Positions 13,618-26,695 of a stretch of 64,000 nucleotides of DNA are shown piece after piece (position 1 is the stretch's first letter; the number at the start of each line of letters is the position of its first letter). This DNA comes from Marthasterias glacialis (lineage: Eukaryota; Echinodermata; Asteroidea; Forcipulatida; Asteriidae): contig OU452236.1 of assembly GCA_911728455.2 (NCBI GenBank), positions 6,442,171 to 6,506,170 of the forward strand, given 5' to 3'. The notes under the pieces were generated by a model. That model ran no database searches, was not told the DNA's origin, and saw only the letters and a list, made by a program, of their open reading frames with translations. Position numbers and translations under genes: made by a program.

Positions 13618-13771
13618 GCCATCTTGTTCAAGGGGCAGATTTGTTTACTTCGAACATGAATTGCTGTCTGCAATTCGACATCCGTTCGAACTTCCACGAG
13701 ACTTCCAGATGTGAGTCACAGGCGGCACCGAGTGTTCAAAATTAACAAATCTGCCCCGTGAACATGGTGGG
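13618..13771. repeat. Foldback element upstream of whirlin
   Basis: Arms of about 28 bases: GCCATCTTGTTCAAGGGGCA with GATTTGTT on the left, AACAAATCTGCCCC with GTGAACATGGTGG on the right. The loop is about 90 bases. Confidence 0.65.
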
Positions 13772-14275
13772 ACATTTAACCATGAAAATGCTTCAAATTA
13801 GACTTTTTTATTGGGGGCTTCAGGCAAACTTCTAGTTGGAAGTATGTCTACTATAGGGATGACTGTACAAAGAAAAGTTGAGGTTAAATGTATACCTGTA
13901 GTTCCCAGTGTAAAGTCGGCCACTTTTATGGGCATAATACAGTACGTATTTTTTTTTAATGCACTACGGTGTGTTATGCGTAAATACAGCATTGCAGCAT
14001 GTGGACGTTTTATCATATTCCTTGTACGATTAGTCGGTGAACCACTGACATGTGAAGAATAGAAGGCCACCTCTTGGCTGATTATCGCAATGAGTAACTA
14101 ACTTGCATTGTAGGACTCCATATTTTGCCAGATATTGACCAAAATGTTGTCAATGGGTCGTAGTTTTTACTCGGACTAATCAAGGTGATAGACCAAGAAA
14201 AAACAAAGTTTGTTTGAAGCTATGTTTTAAAACAAATATTTTAAAATAATTCGCTTAGTTACAAACCTCAAGCAT

Positions 14276-14560
14276 GTGGTTTCTCAGGATTTGTCCTGAC
14301 TTCAGGATTTTTTCCAAAATCTCCTTGAGCCATCAGATTTTCTTGAAATAAGTAGGCAGTCAGGAAAGTAAGAAAGAAATATAGTCCACTCGGTGTCCAA
14401 ACCTGTAGCTTTGTAAATTTCTTGTAATGTATAGTCTATAATTCTCCTGAATTGTAACATCTGGGAGGTTCTGGGTCTAAAAAAATAAGGGGGAACCCAG
14501 TCCCGAAAGCCATTTTTCAGGAATTTTCACATTCGGAAAACTCATCCCTGAAACCTGTAA
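14276..14560 (+). repeat. Dispersed repeat, 280 bases, copy 1
   Basis: It shares a long collinear block with 21384-21660, including GTGTCCAAACCTGTAG, TCCTGAATTG and AAGCCATTTTTCAGG. It is not coding. Ends are ragged, so the class is unknown. Confidence 0.7.
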
Positions 14561-15031
14561 TTTCACCGGAACATGCTTTAATGTTTCATGTACATTGTTA
14601 CTTTGATACTAAAACAATCCCTGTTCAGTGGTCACTGGTCACAACACAAACTCACAGGAAACCTCTAATCCCCAGTCTGTGTTTTGTTATGTAACCCAAT
14701 CATGATGTGTTGTGTACTAAGAATGCTCACTGATTGCTGTGTGCTAATGTTTAGTTTGATCATGGAGAGCTGACCAACAAACCAATTAGAGGGCCTGTTA
14801 ATCAGGGATGAGTAACCCAGTGCTTTGGTTTGAGCTATACAAGGTTATGAGTTAAATAGGGTTAATTAAATTTTACAAAATGTTTTCCACCACACAATGT
14901 TTTTTTAATTGGCCACAAAATTTAAACTTCAAACTCTTTCAGCCTGACATGCAGTCAGGAATGTACATAAGAAAACTTGGCTACTGACTGGCAACCCCAA
15001 ACAAACAAAAATAGGGAGACCGCCATCATAG

Positions 15032-15106
15032 GGGCTAGATAGCTCAGTTGGTAGAGCGCCGGCACGTTAATCCAGAGGTCGCAGGTTCAAATCATGTTCT
15101 GGTCAA
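15032..15106 (+). repeat. tRNA-like sequence (probable pseudogene or SINE head)
   Basis: A D-arm-like segment (TAGCTCAGTTGGTAGAGCG) and a T-loop-like segment (GGTTCAAATC) sit at tRNA spacing, so internal box A and box B promoters are recognisable. The acceptor and anticodon stems pair poorly, so a working tRNA is unlikely. It resembles the minus-strand sequence at 34082-34153, which suggests a dispersed tRNA-derived family. Confidence 0.45.
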
Positions 15107-17070
15107 TTATTTCTTAGCTCACCCCTAAATTGAATTAGTTTTCTCAGTTAGTTTCCCTGTAGTTTGTTACTTTGATTATTAGCAATACAAAAACGCATCC
15201 CCTTCAGGTGTTCCCTGTCCTGCCACTTCCCAGGTTGTAGGCCTATAGTAAACTTGGGTGTGATTACTTGTTGTTTTAGGCCTACGAAGGGGGAGAAAAA
15301 ACCAGCTTAGATTTCACATTTTTCAAAGCAAATTGCCCAATGCTGTGAAGAAAATGGTACAAATATTGCACCAGGTATACTGTATGGGATAGCCTAACAG
15401 TGTACTAAATGGTTTACACAACAGGCCATTACATATAAACAAACAAATTACAAACCGTGAACTTTTAGAAACTTTTTTTTTTATTAAAAGGTTTTCCCTT
15501 ACAAAGTTACTAGTGAGTCCACGATGTACAGTACCAAGAAAGAAAAAGGGGGAAAGACTTAGAGGCGAAGCAAATTCAACATCTTTAAAATAACAAAGGA
15601 AAAACAAAACCTAAGTTTAGAGTTAAGAACGAAGAAATAACCTGAGCGTAATTTTAACACTGGGAAAAGAATAAAACTTGATTACATATAATTTGGTTTT
15701 GGCCAAACATACATGGCCTGTTTCATATTGGTTTTGTATACGCACATTCAAAATTTCAACTAATCCCTTGCAATAGGCCTAAAAAGGGCTATTCACTGGC
15801 CCAGTGCAGTGTGGTTTAGATTTGTTGATCAAACATGGTGGAAGATTCATTATTAATAACTACTCAAGTGTGCTAAGCTTTCCCTCTGTGGGGTCTCCAG
15901 TCATTCATCTGTAAACATTGGCCATTATTACTTCAATGTTCAAGGATATAATGCAGGTCCATTACTTTTGATTAAAAACAAAATTTGTTTTAAGGTGTGT
16001 GCTGGAAACACATCGACAAAGATTCACATGATATTGTACATAAATGAAGTGGTTTTTCCTCCTGTAGCATTTTAATGTAAGAGATCGCCAATCGGAAAAA
16101 CTTGTACTTCAAGTTTATGTAGAGTTTCTTTATGCCATTCCAAAATCAAGGTTGCAATGTGTATGTGCAGTACAGTTGTCACACTTCCCTACACACAAAG
16201 GAAGTTTACTAGTGAGTGACTGTCAGGTTTTTGGGTTTCCATGATTTTATTTTTAAACTCATCTTTTTGATCTGTTGATCTGTATTTGAGCCTTTTCAAA
16301 CTTATAATTATAAACTTCAATTTATTTCAGACAGCCCTGTTTACTAACCCATTGGAGCATAACAAATTTCTCCAAACTAAATGGTTATTTTTTATGATTC
16401 TGATTGATGTTAAGAGTCCTGGTTTACGTGACAAAACTTTGTGTGATTCATACAATTTGATGCATATAATGTGTACAACTACTGAAAGACCAGTTGTGGG
16501 AGTTATAACATGTGATGTACATGTTAATGTACATGTACATGTACATGTAGGCCTACATAGTGTAAACCAACCCATGCGTGGGGTCGTAAAAAGATTGTCC
16601 GTGGAATCCGGTTGCCATGGCAGTCAGATAAACTGTTGCACAGCCCAGAGCGGGTTTGTGGTTTTTATAGCCAGATGTGTGGTTTAGCCAAGGACATGTT
16701 TTTAGTTTAGTTTTTTGAGCTTAGAGCTCTATGGTTTGAGGTCTAGAGTTATTCCTTCCTGGAAATTTGTCTAAAGGTGATGAGGAATGAACCAATTTCC
16801 AGTTGGGAACTTTTGAGGCTTTTAAAAATCTTGTTAAGAACTTGAGGACTTTTCCTGTGAAGAAACATTCCGACAGTCTCCAGTTTGACACAATAAAAGG
16901 CACAATTTATACAAACAATTCTAAAGGATATTTTATTTTACTAATTACAATACTTAGGGCCTGTCTTGTTTATATGTAGGAACCAGACACAAAGTTACAA
17001 ACAGTTAACATTACATGAGAGTTTATCACATACAGTGTAGTCGTCTGTTTTGGCATGTAACCCTTACAGA

Positions 17071-17175
17071 CTAGGCAGTTTGGCTAGCATGTTGCCAAAT
17101 TTCATCAATATCCTCTTCTCCTATGTCACATCGAACCAAGTTGTTTGGACTTAGACACTCTTGGAATGCCTGATC
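17071..17175 (-). CDS. Possible terminal exon of an unknown minus-strand gene
   Basis: An open stretch of 34 codons ends in TAG and reads like protein: AFQECLSPNNLVRCDIGE followed by EDIDEIWQHASQTA. A possible acceptor (CATAG|GATCAG) lies just before it, but its pyrimidine tract is weak. I do not recognise the family. It could be a real last exon, a processed fragment or chance. Confidence 0.22.
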   Translation of the reverse strand, partial: DQAFQECLSPNNLVRCDIGEEDIDEIWQHASQTA

Positions 17176-19516
17176 CTATGATTAAGCACTGGTTATGTGG
17201 GCCTGAGGGCCCAATTCCTTTGAATTCCTTCACTTTGGCAATAAGATTTACTCAGTAGGAGGATTTGGGACTGAAGGGTTAATGACTGTGAAACTAAACG
17301 CTGTGTGCAGACTCTGAAAAGAGTGTGAGTAAATAAATTGAATTCAGTGAGATGTTCACTGGTAAATTGTTAAATTAGACGTACTTCATCAGGGACACAT
17401 TGATTGGCTGTATTTTAAGTGGTAATTCTACATACAGCTGTATGTAGCTTAGCTTGAGCGTGTCTTTGTCTCTCTGGGGGATTAAAAATGTGTAAACCCT
17501 TTTTGAAGTGATGCTTACAAATAAAACACCCAACAGACTCCGACAAGTTTATGAAAGTGTTGTCAGGCACAGCAACCCTTAACCTTGACAACTTTTTTTC
17601 CAGCTTGATCAAATTGTCAAAGAACCAATTACCCAATTCAAACCCACTGCTTGCCCAAGGACATTATGGCAGTTACATGTACAGTATGTGTAAATTGAAG
17701 GTAAGTCACGGTCTTAAAAGAGTAACTTTTGGCTGATCTGTTTACATGTGCACAGCACGAAATAACAAATTTGTTTTTAGAAGATAATACTCAACATTGG
17801 TAAGAAAAAGTTAAATGTTGTCTTCCTTCATGGTTTACTTGTGTTGTAATTTCTTAATCTTTTTACTCAATGCATGGAGCTATAAAAAGGATAGCCCCAT
17901 GCTCAGTGTACCCATCATGACAGCATGGTCCTGGTCCACAGTGTTCATTACACAATACAAAAGTTTTGTCTGTGTGGAAACATTTGCTGTGATAGTGTAC
18001 AAAATTGTCATGCCCTAGGCCAAAATCAGGCACTTCCTAGAAATATAGTGAAAAGTTCACAGATTTACATATGGTGTAAAGATAATGATGGTAGAAAACT
18101 TTCCTTGAAACATTTCTGCCCAAGGTGTTTTCATTTTCAAATAAAAAATGAAATAAGATACAAAATTAGTTTTCGTTTCAGTGAATGCGAAGGAATGCGT
18201 ATAAAAATGCTTTACAGCATTTTTACTGTTTTCTCGCGGATGAAACAACTAAATGAGCTGACATTTTCACAGGTTGGTTTTAATACAAATATCTTGATTT
18301 GTTCAAAGAATGGAAGCATTTACTACAGTCAGTTTACCAATGTTGAGCTGGGGCTTTAAAAGTAAAGACAATTGAAACATTTGCCCAGGCCTAGTGCTTA
18401 AGCTTTTTGTAAAGTAGCCCAAGGGGCTAGTAAACTGTGCATTTTACTTGTCCCCCAGGAAGTTTTTGTTGCCCAAATTTTAAACATGTATTTTGTCATA
18501 AATGTATCTTCCTGGTACTAATGGTAGCGATCACAACCAGTTTAACGGTCAAATGACGTTACACTCAAAAACAAACAAAATAAATTCACACATTGCTAAA
18601 ATGTATTATTCACATCTGAAAAGGAAGAAGTAGGCCTGTATGAGCATTATAAACAAGTAAGTTGCACAGTTTTTAGTAGACCCACAGGGCAAGTTGAGAA
18701 GTGGTGTTTACTAGCATAATAGTTTTTAATAGAAAATGTGCGCTGAGCCCCCTGCCACCTCTTTGAAATCAATGTGATGTGACATTTCTAAACATTCTGT
18801 GTGGTGAAAAATACCTGGACACATTACAGGCCCTAATTGGGTGTTATTTGAAATCTCTTGTACACTGTACTCCTCAATTTGATTAGTAAAGAGTAAACCA
18901 AGTTATGAGTTTTGGCAGGAAGTGCCTGGTTTTAGCATGGAGCGTGACAATTACCAAAGGATGGTTCCTTGTGTGCGCTAAGTATGTGTAATGTCAAACT
19001 TGTCTTTATAAACCTGGAACTTCCTTTATGAATAGTGGCAGGGCACTAAAGTAAAGAAAAGCACAAAGCACAAAGTCTGTTGACGGGAGACCTGTCTTTG
19101 TCATGTGCCCTGTCTGTTCTAGTAATAATGACTATTTGATTCTCAGTGAATGCCAAAAAGGGATTAGACTATTTCAGTTTAAGACTACTTATTTGTAACT
19201 TGACAGCAGTCTTGGGTGCTCCCCTACAGAAGGCTCGACCTTCTCTCGGACGTCACCCCCGTTCATACCATATAAGATCTTTTTTATAACACTTGTCTTA
19301 CTTGTTTGTAAATTTTGTGCATCTTTTAGGTTAGTGAATGGAAAATAAAACAAACAAACAAGCATTTTGACCTTTACAATTCATTTTGAAACCAAGAAAA
19401 AGAAAAAGTCCATGGGAATAATGATGGATTTTCAGTGAGAGTTTGGCTACTGGTAATACACATAATGTGTACATATGCATCCTTCTCAGATATTGTCACG
19501 ATTTTATTGCTCAGCA

Positions 19517-19650
19517 GGCCCAATTTCATGGCTTTGCTTACTTCGGAATTCCGAACTTAAGCCTTGCCACAGCCCGTAGGAATACGCCCTTTACAGGGAG
19601 CCGTAAGCAAAAAAAATTTTTGTAACCAACAGCCATGAAATTGGGCCCAG
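19517..19650. repeat. Short inverted-repeat element, GGGCCCAATTTCATGGC ends
   Basis: Left end GCCCAATTTCATGGCTTTGC and right end AGCCATGAAATTGGGCCC flank an interior with TAAGC and GTAAGC motifs. A third end of the same type lies at 19725-19742. Similar interiors occur at 39050-39201 and 61955-62036. Confidence 0.65.
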
Positions 19651-19794
19651 GACTTACATCCGCATGTCACACATGAACATAAGCTGCAAAACCATGCTCA
19701 CTAGTACATATGCGCACGTCAGCGCCATGAAATTGGGCCCAGTACTTACTTACATGCGCACGTCACACACATACGTTACTAAAACTGCACGAAC

Positions 19795-19900
19795 ATGTGC
19801 TTCAAAACCATGCTCACCATGTGCACGTGTGTACATGTCACCATGTGCACGTGTGTACATGCATACATGCGTACATGCGCACGTCACACACATACGTTAC
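19795..19900 (+). repeat. Local ACATG/CACGTG repeats
   Basis: CACCATGTGCACGTGTGTAC occurs twice in tandem, followed by CATACATGCGTACATGCG. A longer imperfect direct repeat (CACACATACGTTACTAGAAC) recurs about 115 bases apart. Confidence 0.7.
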
Positions 19901-20606
19901 TAGAACTGCACGATTGTACTAAAAAAGGGCAATTATGCAGGACGGCACTATACGTAGTGCATACTGCCATGCACAGTACTCTAGCATGGTGGACCTCTCG
20001 TGTTGCTGTTGAAATGTGACGCCAGTGAGAAGGCTTTGTACAATCAATGTGTGTAAATCTGTAATATTTTCTTTTTCTACCATGTAGGTGCGTACACTGT
20101 AGATTGACTTGATTTTATCCTGAGTAAGCCATCCCTGGCAAACAAGACCAAAGGCCCCTAGCAACTGTCAACTTCATGACAGCTGTGTACATGTAGATAA
20201 TCATTGCAGATAAAACGGGACTGTTCAAATATAATCCATAGTATTTTATTAGTCAGAATTCCAAAACTGTGCTCGAGTTCAATGCGCTAATCAATGCGCT
20301 CAATATACATTGTCCGCTGTCTGATTATAAATTATGCACTATGTGCATGATGGATTCAGAGATGTAAGCAGTCTTGGTATGTTAGAGACATGGGGAACAT
20401 GGACCAGATGGTGTGAGGATGCTCTCAGCAACTGGAATATGAGTTGAACATTGACAGTATTTTATGACGGAACTGCAAACGAGGGAAAATTGCCAATATC
20501 CCGTCCTCATTCAGGGAGCAGATGTCAAACCGGTTAAAGCGTGACGCTTGAATTGCCAGACTTGTCATAATATATAGTAAGGTGTTTGTTATGGTCTACT
20601 ATGCAC

Positions 20607-20609
<3 letters not shown>

Positions 20610-20638
<29 letters not shown>
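20610..20638 (+). repeat. (GT)n microsatellite
   Basis: An uninterrupted GT tract of about 29 bases in the WHRN-AKNA interval. Confidence 0.95.
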
Positions 20639-20642
<4 letters not shown>

Positions 20643-21052
20643 GTGTTGAAGACAATCTGAGCTCATGCGGAATGAATGTAAACCATTCTATATGAAGTTT
20701 TATATATATTTAAAGGGACGGTACAACATTAGCTTTGGGGAAATAGTACCTCTGTTTCAATCCTCTCATTTAAAGAGCTTATTATCAAACAAACTCATCT
20801 GGTTAACTTTTCAGAAAGAATACTGCCCAGACCTTTCTCTGAAAAATCATCATCAATCCATTCCTCAGGATTTTTCTTAATTGGAGGGCATTCCGGACCC
20901 CAAAATTTGCAAGTTTGATCGAAGCACGCTGAATTGAAATGAGGTCCTCGGAATGATTTTTACTTTATATTTATGTTTGGTTTTTCAAAAAATCTATTGT
21001 GGAATAAGGAGCATTTTATTTGTTGTATAGTTTGTGTTAATTTGATCTTAAA

Positions 21053-21054
<2 letters not shown>

Positions 21055-21085
<31 letters not shown>
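21055..21085 (+). repeat. Poly-T tract
   Basis: Thirty-one consecutive T residues. Length in the assembly may be unreliable. Confidence 0.95.
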
Positions 21086-21383
21086 CAAAAATCAACTTGC
21101 AATTCCCACATATCGGCCCAATAGGCTAGCTTGTGAATGGCAGAGTTTAAGCATGGTAGGGAAATCCTCATGACCCAAGGGATTGTTGCTATAAATTTTA
21201 CTGGATTTTTCTGATATGGAAACTATTTCTATCGTGGTCACCTATATTAATTTTTTTCATGTTTGAGTTTCCCTCGAAATGGGAAATGTTTTTGATTCAG
21301 GAAATGGTGTTACCATGTTTTTTAACTGATAGATTTTTGGGTTAATTACTGGGCTGTTTGTGCATAATCCAGACATCAGTTAC

Positions 21384-21660
21384 AGCCTCCATGGTTTCTC
21401 GGGATTCCAGGATTTTTTTTAAACCTCCTTGAGCCTTCAAATCTTCTTGAAAGAAGTAAAGGAGTCACAAAAGGGAGAAAGAAATAGTTCACATTGTGTC
21501 CAAACCTGTAGTTTTGTATTTCTGGTGATGCACAGAGTCTGTAAACCTCCTGAATTGAAACATCAGAGAGGTTACAGGTGTAGAACTAGAGGGAACCCAG
21601 GCCTGCAAGCCATTTTTCAGGGTTTTTCACATTATTGTCAAATCTCATCCCTGCTACATG
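21384..21660 (+). repeat. Dispersed repeat, 280 bases, copy 2
   Basis: Collinear with 14276-14560; shared blocks include CTCCTTGAGCC, GAAAGAAATAG and CATCCCTG. The two copies look substantially diverged by eye. Confidence 0.7.
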
Positions 21661-22594
21661 CATTATACTGGTAGTGGAACAGGAATTGAACAAGAAAAAG
21701 TGAGATGATAAAGGCTGTTTTATTAATTGAAACAGGCTGAAAACTACCCCCAGACTAACACGCGTGACACACACTTTTCTTCTTGAGAAACCTTGGTACT
21801 TTACACTCAAACTTAACACCAAGTGGAATTTAAACTAAGGATGTGACAAGGTTTCCAATTAACTTTGACATTTCCTTCAGGCCAGGAATCTTAAAATCTA
21901 CATCAAACTTTTGAAAGGGCATCAAGGCCAAGACCAGGGCAACAGAGGCCATACTTCAAGAGGCCTGTACTTCAAGGCCCGTCCCTTTAATTTTGTTTTT
22001 AATCGGTGCACCGTCTGTGGAATATGTAATGAGAGTTGTTGCCTGTGAAATCAATCTTGAGGAACCAAGTTGCATTTCAGTGCAGTCCATATGGCGTAAA
22101 AAAGCCAAAGTCCATGTTGACATCTTGCTGATCATTCAAAATTACATTAGCTCAGTCCTCGGCTAGAAGAATGGGTCAGTTGAGGTAAGAGTTCAAGTGG
22201 TTCAAGTGTGGATCTAGAAATACACTGCACTGGGGATATCCACGCTGGGAGCAGTCCTGGTTATTTATAGGATGTGTCCGCTAAAGATAGGAATGCTTGT
22301 GTCTAGTATCACGGTCTTTACTTATTTGGAAGGAGGAAGTCAGCGAGTTTAGTTATCAATCGCAACCTGGTGTGGCCTTGACTGCAATGTTATTTTACAG
22401 GAAAAATGTTGAGTAGTGTGTACGTTTTATGTGCCTAGTTTTGAACTTACATCATTTTGCATTCAATCTCTTTCGACTTGAGTTAGTTGATTTGGTTTGT
22501 TTCGTTTTCACAGGAATAATCGGGTATCATGAAAGTTTGTTTAGTACCTTGCTGGTACTCGGGGGGAAAAAAAGAGGTCATTAAAAAGTTGTAC

Positions 22595-22796
22595 ATGTAT
22601 ACTCTTCAGTGTTAAATCTTTGTGTAGAGAACCTGCCACAAAAATTGTTTGGGTGAAATGTTATTTGCAGTTCTTTCTCGTTTGCAGGAATGAAGTTTGT
22701 GTACGTCACGATGTGGTGATCATCCTGTAGTTTAATCGCCACATGGAGACGGAGTGTTTCCAGACACTTCAGCAGTTCCTTGAAGCAGTGGTTAAC
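22595..22796 (-). CDS. Possible exon of an unknown minus-strand gene
   Basis: After a good acceptor (CCCTCACAG|GTTAACC) the frame encodes VNHCFKELLKCLETLRLHVA, then IKLQDDHHIVTYTNFIPANE and KELQ, before a less convincing tail that stops near 22581. The composition is protein-like and helical. The same frame is also open upstream to an ATG at 22895, allowing a 104-codon single-exon reading. No donor is convincing and I do not recognise the family. Confidence 0.25.
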
Positions 22797-23450
22797 CTGT
22801 GAGGGACAGACAGTGTGGAGTGTTCCCGTGCAAAGTAGTCTGACACAGCAACTCGCTGCGTAGGTAAACTCCTGACTGACATTAACTCCAGTCATGCAAT
22901 CAGGAAGGAAGTGAATAAGGGGTCACGATGTGCGTGGGGCACGCTGAACTGACAGGACCAGAGGATGCAAGCAGCAATTGAGAGACCATGAAGTCGTGTG
23001 CCACAGGAATAACAAGGATTAAAAGATCAGAGGATTGAAGACAAAGATGGAGACTAGAAAGAAATGTAATTCGGTAAATATACTGTTTGAGATATTTTTA
23101 AAGATGTGATGTATATGATCCATGCTCAAGCCGATTTTACCTTGAAAAATGAATCCAGATTTTCAATTGCCTTTTTTGAAGGATGACCAAAGTTTCTAAC
23201 TTTCAAATGATGAGTTTTTGAACCCCAAAAATCCATCAACGAATAATAACAGAGTTATTAATTAAAACGATTAAGTGTTGTGTGGAGCACAATAAATAAA
23301 CTCAGCATGCTGCCAGCTTAATTTCAGCTGTGTGCTTTGCAACACAGAGATAAAAAAGCAGGCGAAATGACGTTTTAATATAGCTGACTTCTGGGTACCA
23401 GCGGCAGGCATAGACAACGTACACATTTTCACATAGGGTGGTTTAGCCAG

Positions 23451-23596
23451 GATAATCGTTTCAAAAACAACATTTTTATAGTCATCTATAAGGTCAAAAC
23501 ACGATTTATTAATTTTGTTATTAATTGATAATCGTTTCAAAAACAACATTTTTATAGTCATCTATAAGGTCAAAACACGATTTATTAATTTTGTTT
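23451..23596 (+). repeat. 76-base tandem duplication
   Basis: The segment starting GATAATCGTTTCAAAAACAA is repeated with a period of 76 bases. The two copies appear identical over about 69 bases, so the duplication is recent or the copy number may vary. Confidence 0.9.
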
Positions 23597-24849
23597 GTTT
23601 TAAAAATAACATGCTCTTTTAAATTCCCATCTCTGGAATCAATTCATTTTTCGAACACAAATCACGGAAGCATGGATCATAAGCCTTGTAGCCAGAGGTT
23701 CCATTTTTTTCCTGTCTTATGAATTCATAAACAAACTCCATGGCTTTTCACCTATCTTTTTCCCTCTCCATTCTTTACCCGTCACCTTGTCTTGTCTTGT
23801 CTTGGATACTGTCCAACACTGTTGGAGTCGAACGGACACCTTGCATGGTCTTTTAGGTTCTTGTGAGGGGAGACTTTCTTAAAAGAGCATTGCTCACCCT
23901 TTAACAATGGGAATGCACAATTTTTAAGCAGCAGCGGCACCAGACTGTAAAACTTGTGGGCAAGTGAGAGACAAAGAAAATAGTTTGGGTGGCACTCAAA
24001 TATCTGATTTTAAATGTGACAATGTTTTAACCGTAAGACTGGTTAAAACAAACATCCATGCTTGTGTTGTCCAGTCCAGCAAAGTTTGCTGAAAAGCCAA
24101 ATTCAATCTGTTTAATGTAAAACTGAGTTTCAGTGTAATTGGTAGCTACCCGTTAAAACAGAGGACTTTAATAAAAGGGGTCTGGGTGAAGATGTTCTCA
24201 CTTCGCTTGTGTCCAAAACCAATGGGGATGTTGCTAAACACTGGGAGAACAAAGAGAAGTCCTCTATTTATGGGGTCAACAAACATGCGCGTGTGTGCGT
24301 GGTTTTTTTCGGGGGGGGGGGGGACGATTTTGGTTGAGATTTCCCCACCGACCGTAGCACCACAACGGTGTTGAAGGGTAATTTGGAATGAATTTTTCAG
24401 ACTGGTAAGGATAGTCAGTTACATGTAGCATAGTACATGAACACTGTTTCGTATTAAAGGTACATGGAACAACAACAAAGCAGCTATTTGAATTTTACAA
24501 TGTTGTCTCCTCGACAATAGACCATGTTACCTGTGACATCACATGTTTACAAAAGAGCCACAGAACCTGGACTTCCTGCAGGCAGGATTTGTACACGGCT
24601 CAATGGGAAAATACTTTAAATCTTTCATTTTATGGAGATTGCACTGTCCGATTATCATCAACTTTGGATATGAAGGAAAGGGGCACATCTCACAACTAGT
24701 TCAGCTCTCATTTTAATAGCCATTGAATTTATGTGGAAATTATGATACAAAATGTAAAATTTCTCATATGTCCCATGCAGTATCTTGCCTGCCAGTAATT
24801 GCCCTGGAATGTACAAGGTCACTCTTTTGTAAACAAGGGTCACATGGTC

Positions 24850-25294
24850 TATAGACCGATCCATTAAGCCCCATCTACCTTAGCAACTGCCTAGCAATGG
24901 TGTGACTTTCTTGCCACGATCGCAGCAATGGTTCGGTTGCGGCCACTGACACGTATCGGATACACACACGTAGTTTTCATGAACGGTATGGATATAGTCA
25001 TGGCCTTTTTTTGAGCAGTGCCTTGAGTCCAAAGAACAATGCAGACAGGAACACTGTTAAACCACTTTTACACGACTGTACAAGGACCACTGCTGCGAGA
25101 TTTGCACCGCCAGAAATACAAAAAAATTTAAACAAAAGTTAGTATCCAGTTGTGTGTCAGAACATTAGCGGCGGTTTGTTTACTTTTCGAATGGGATTTT
25201 TAAGGCGTCGGACCTTTGTTGGAGTTTCAGTGGCGTTGTCAAGGCTGTGATTGGTCAATACATTAGTAGGTGGGGCTTAATGGATCGGTCTATT
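24850..25294. mobile_element. MITE with ATAGACCGATCCATTAAGCC ends
   Basis: Terminal inverted repeats of about 27 bases (left ATAGACCGATCCATTAAGCC, right GGCTTAATGGATCGGTCTAT) enclose 390 bases without coding sequence. The outer AATAGACC word is shared with elements at 47608, 48934 and 57709. Confidence 0.8.
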
Positions 25295-26527
25295 ACAGTT
25301 GTGTCTCTTGCCAATATTTCCGGCTGTGTACAAGTTTTAAAAACGTCCACTTTTTTTCATGTTAATTGCTCTAATTAAAATAATTTATGCTTTGTCATGC
25401 ATTGATACCGATTTAGCCGTAACAGTCAGTTGTAAGCATGTAGGCCTATAGCTGTGACATGTGACTTACTGTAATATATGACTGTTCAGTGGAACAAAAA
25501 CATCAAATGCAGGTCCCATGTGCATTTCAAATTATTAGTATTTCCAATCACTTAATGTTGCATTATAAATCATTTTGATGTCAACTGTTGTATAAAGCTA
25601 AGCAAGCTATAAATACTAGTGTTGAGTCACCCGTTATCTAAATACATGATAGTTGATACACACAGTAACAACTTCTTGTTTAAGCAGCTACATGTTCTAT
25701 GTAAAGTGTTTGAGTGTTTGCCCTGAGCTGCCTTGAGATGGGTTGAAGGAAATTCTGTTTGACAGGTTTGTGTGGACAGGAGTGGATTCAGAACAGCCCA
25801 TGTTGACATATGATCTTGAATACACATTATCAACAAAAGTTGCTTCAGGTCAAAGATGCCATCACACCACTACATGTATCTCCCTAAATAATGTTTTCTC
25901 ATTGCATTCTAACCTTTGACCTGCTTGTTATGTTCTCTACTATTTGAGTAAAATCTTGTTTCGGGCATGTGTAAGTAGGGACTTTTATGTTGAGCCTGGG
26001 CTTTAAAACACCCTTAGAAAGAACCATTTTTTTATAAAATAATTTTTAAAAAGTGGGTAAAATTTGAGCTCTCAATTAGTCCCCTTGAAAAAAAAAAACT
26101 TTAAAGTTGAGAGTCAATCCTTGAGTTCATACTTTATTGCCGGTAAAACTAGTAAAACCTTCTGAATGGTTTTCAGATTTTTTTCAAGGGGAGTGACTTG
26201 GGGAATATCCAAGCTAATCTAAATGTCATGCATCACGCAACGATAATCCCGGGATTGTAGAAGTCTGTTCTGGCAACACCATCTGTTCGGAAATTCGATA
26301 ACAACGGCCACTACTTCAATTATTTACCAGTGGGTCCAGCAGCATGACTTAATTAAGCGAAGCATATTTTGCATTATACATAAGAACATTTAGATGGCTG
26401 CATACATGTACAAACGTCCTAATATTTCAGTTCTAAAATCACATCATTGCATTAGTGATTAGCAGGAACATTTTCTTTTAAATTCAATCCGAAAGCTTTA
26501 CTAACTTGTTTATTTTATTATACATCC

Positions 26528-26695
26528 ACTGGCACAAGCGCAAAATTAGAGAGTGATGAGAGGACGATGAAGAAATGTTCAGTCTTAGATGTGGGAGAAA
26601 AACCCCTAGATTATCACTGAAAATCTAAGGCTCTGGTCTGGGATTTGAACCGGGGTCTACACAGACTAAGGTAAAAGGCAGGGCAGGACACTTAC
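26528..26695 (-). repeat. Second tRNA-headed SINE-like family, copy 1
   Basis: It contains GAAGAAATGTTCAGTCTTAG, ATGTGGGAGAAAAA and box B-like GGGATTTGAACCGG. The reverse complement matches 62105-62345 in the same order. Confidence 0.6.

Noticed and set aside
15032-15106. A functional tRNA gene
   Set aside because: The D arm and T loop are good, but acceptor and anticodon stems do not pair, so I list it only as a tRNA-like repeat.
16286-16687. 133-codon plus-strand open frame with a His-Val run
   Set aside because: The His-Val repeat comes from a (GTACAT)n tract, and the rest lacks protein-like pattern.
17925-18359. 144-codon plus-strand open frame
   Set aside because: Composition is rich in Cys, Phe and Ile with no domain, no splice context and no homology I recognise; it fits chance in AT-rich DNA.
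19919-20164. 81-codon minus-strand frame with KIKSIYSVRTYMVEKENI
   Set aside because: It looks mildly protein-like, but no splice sites or family support it.
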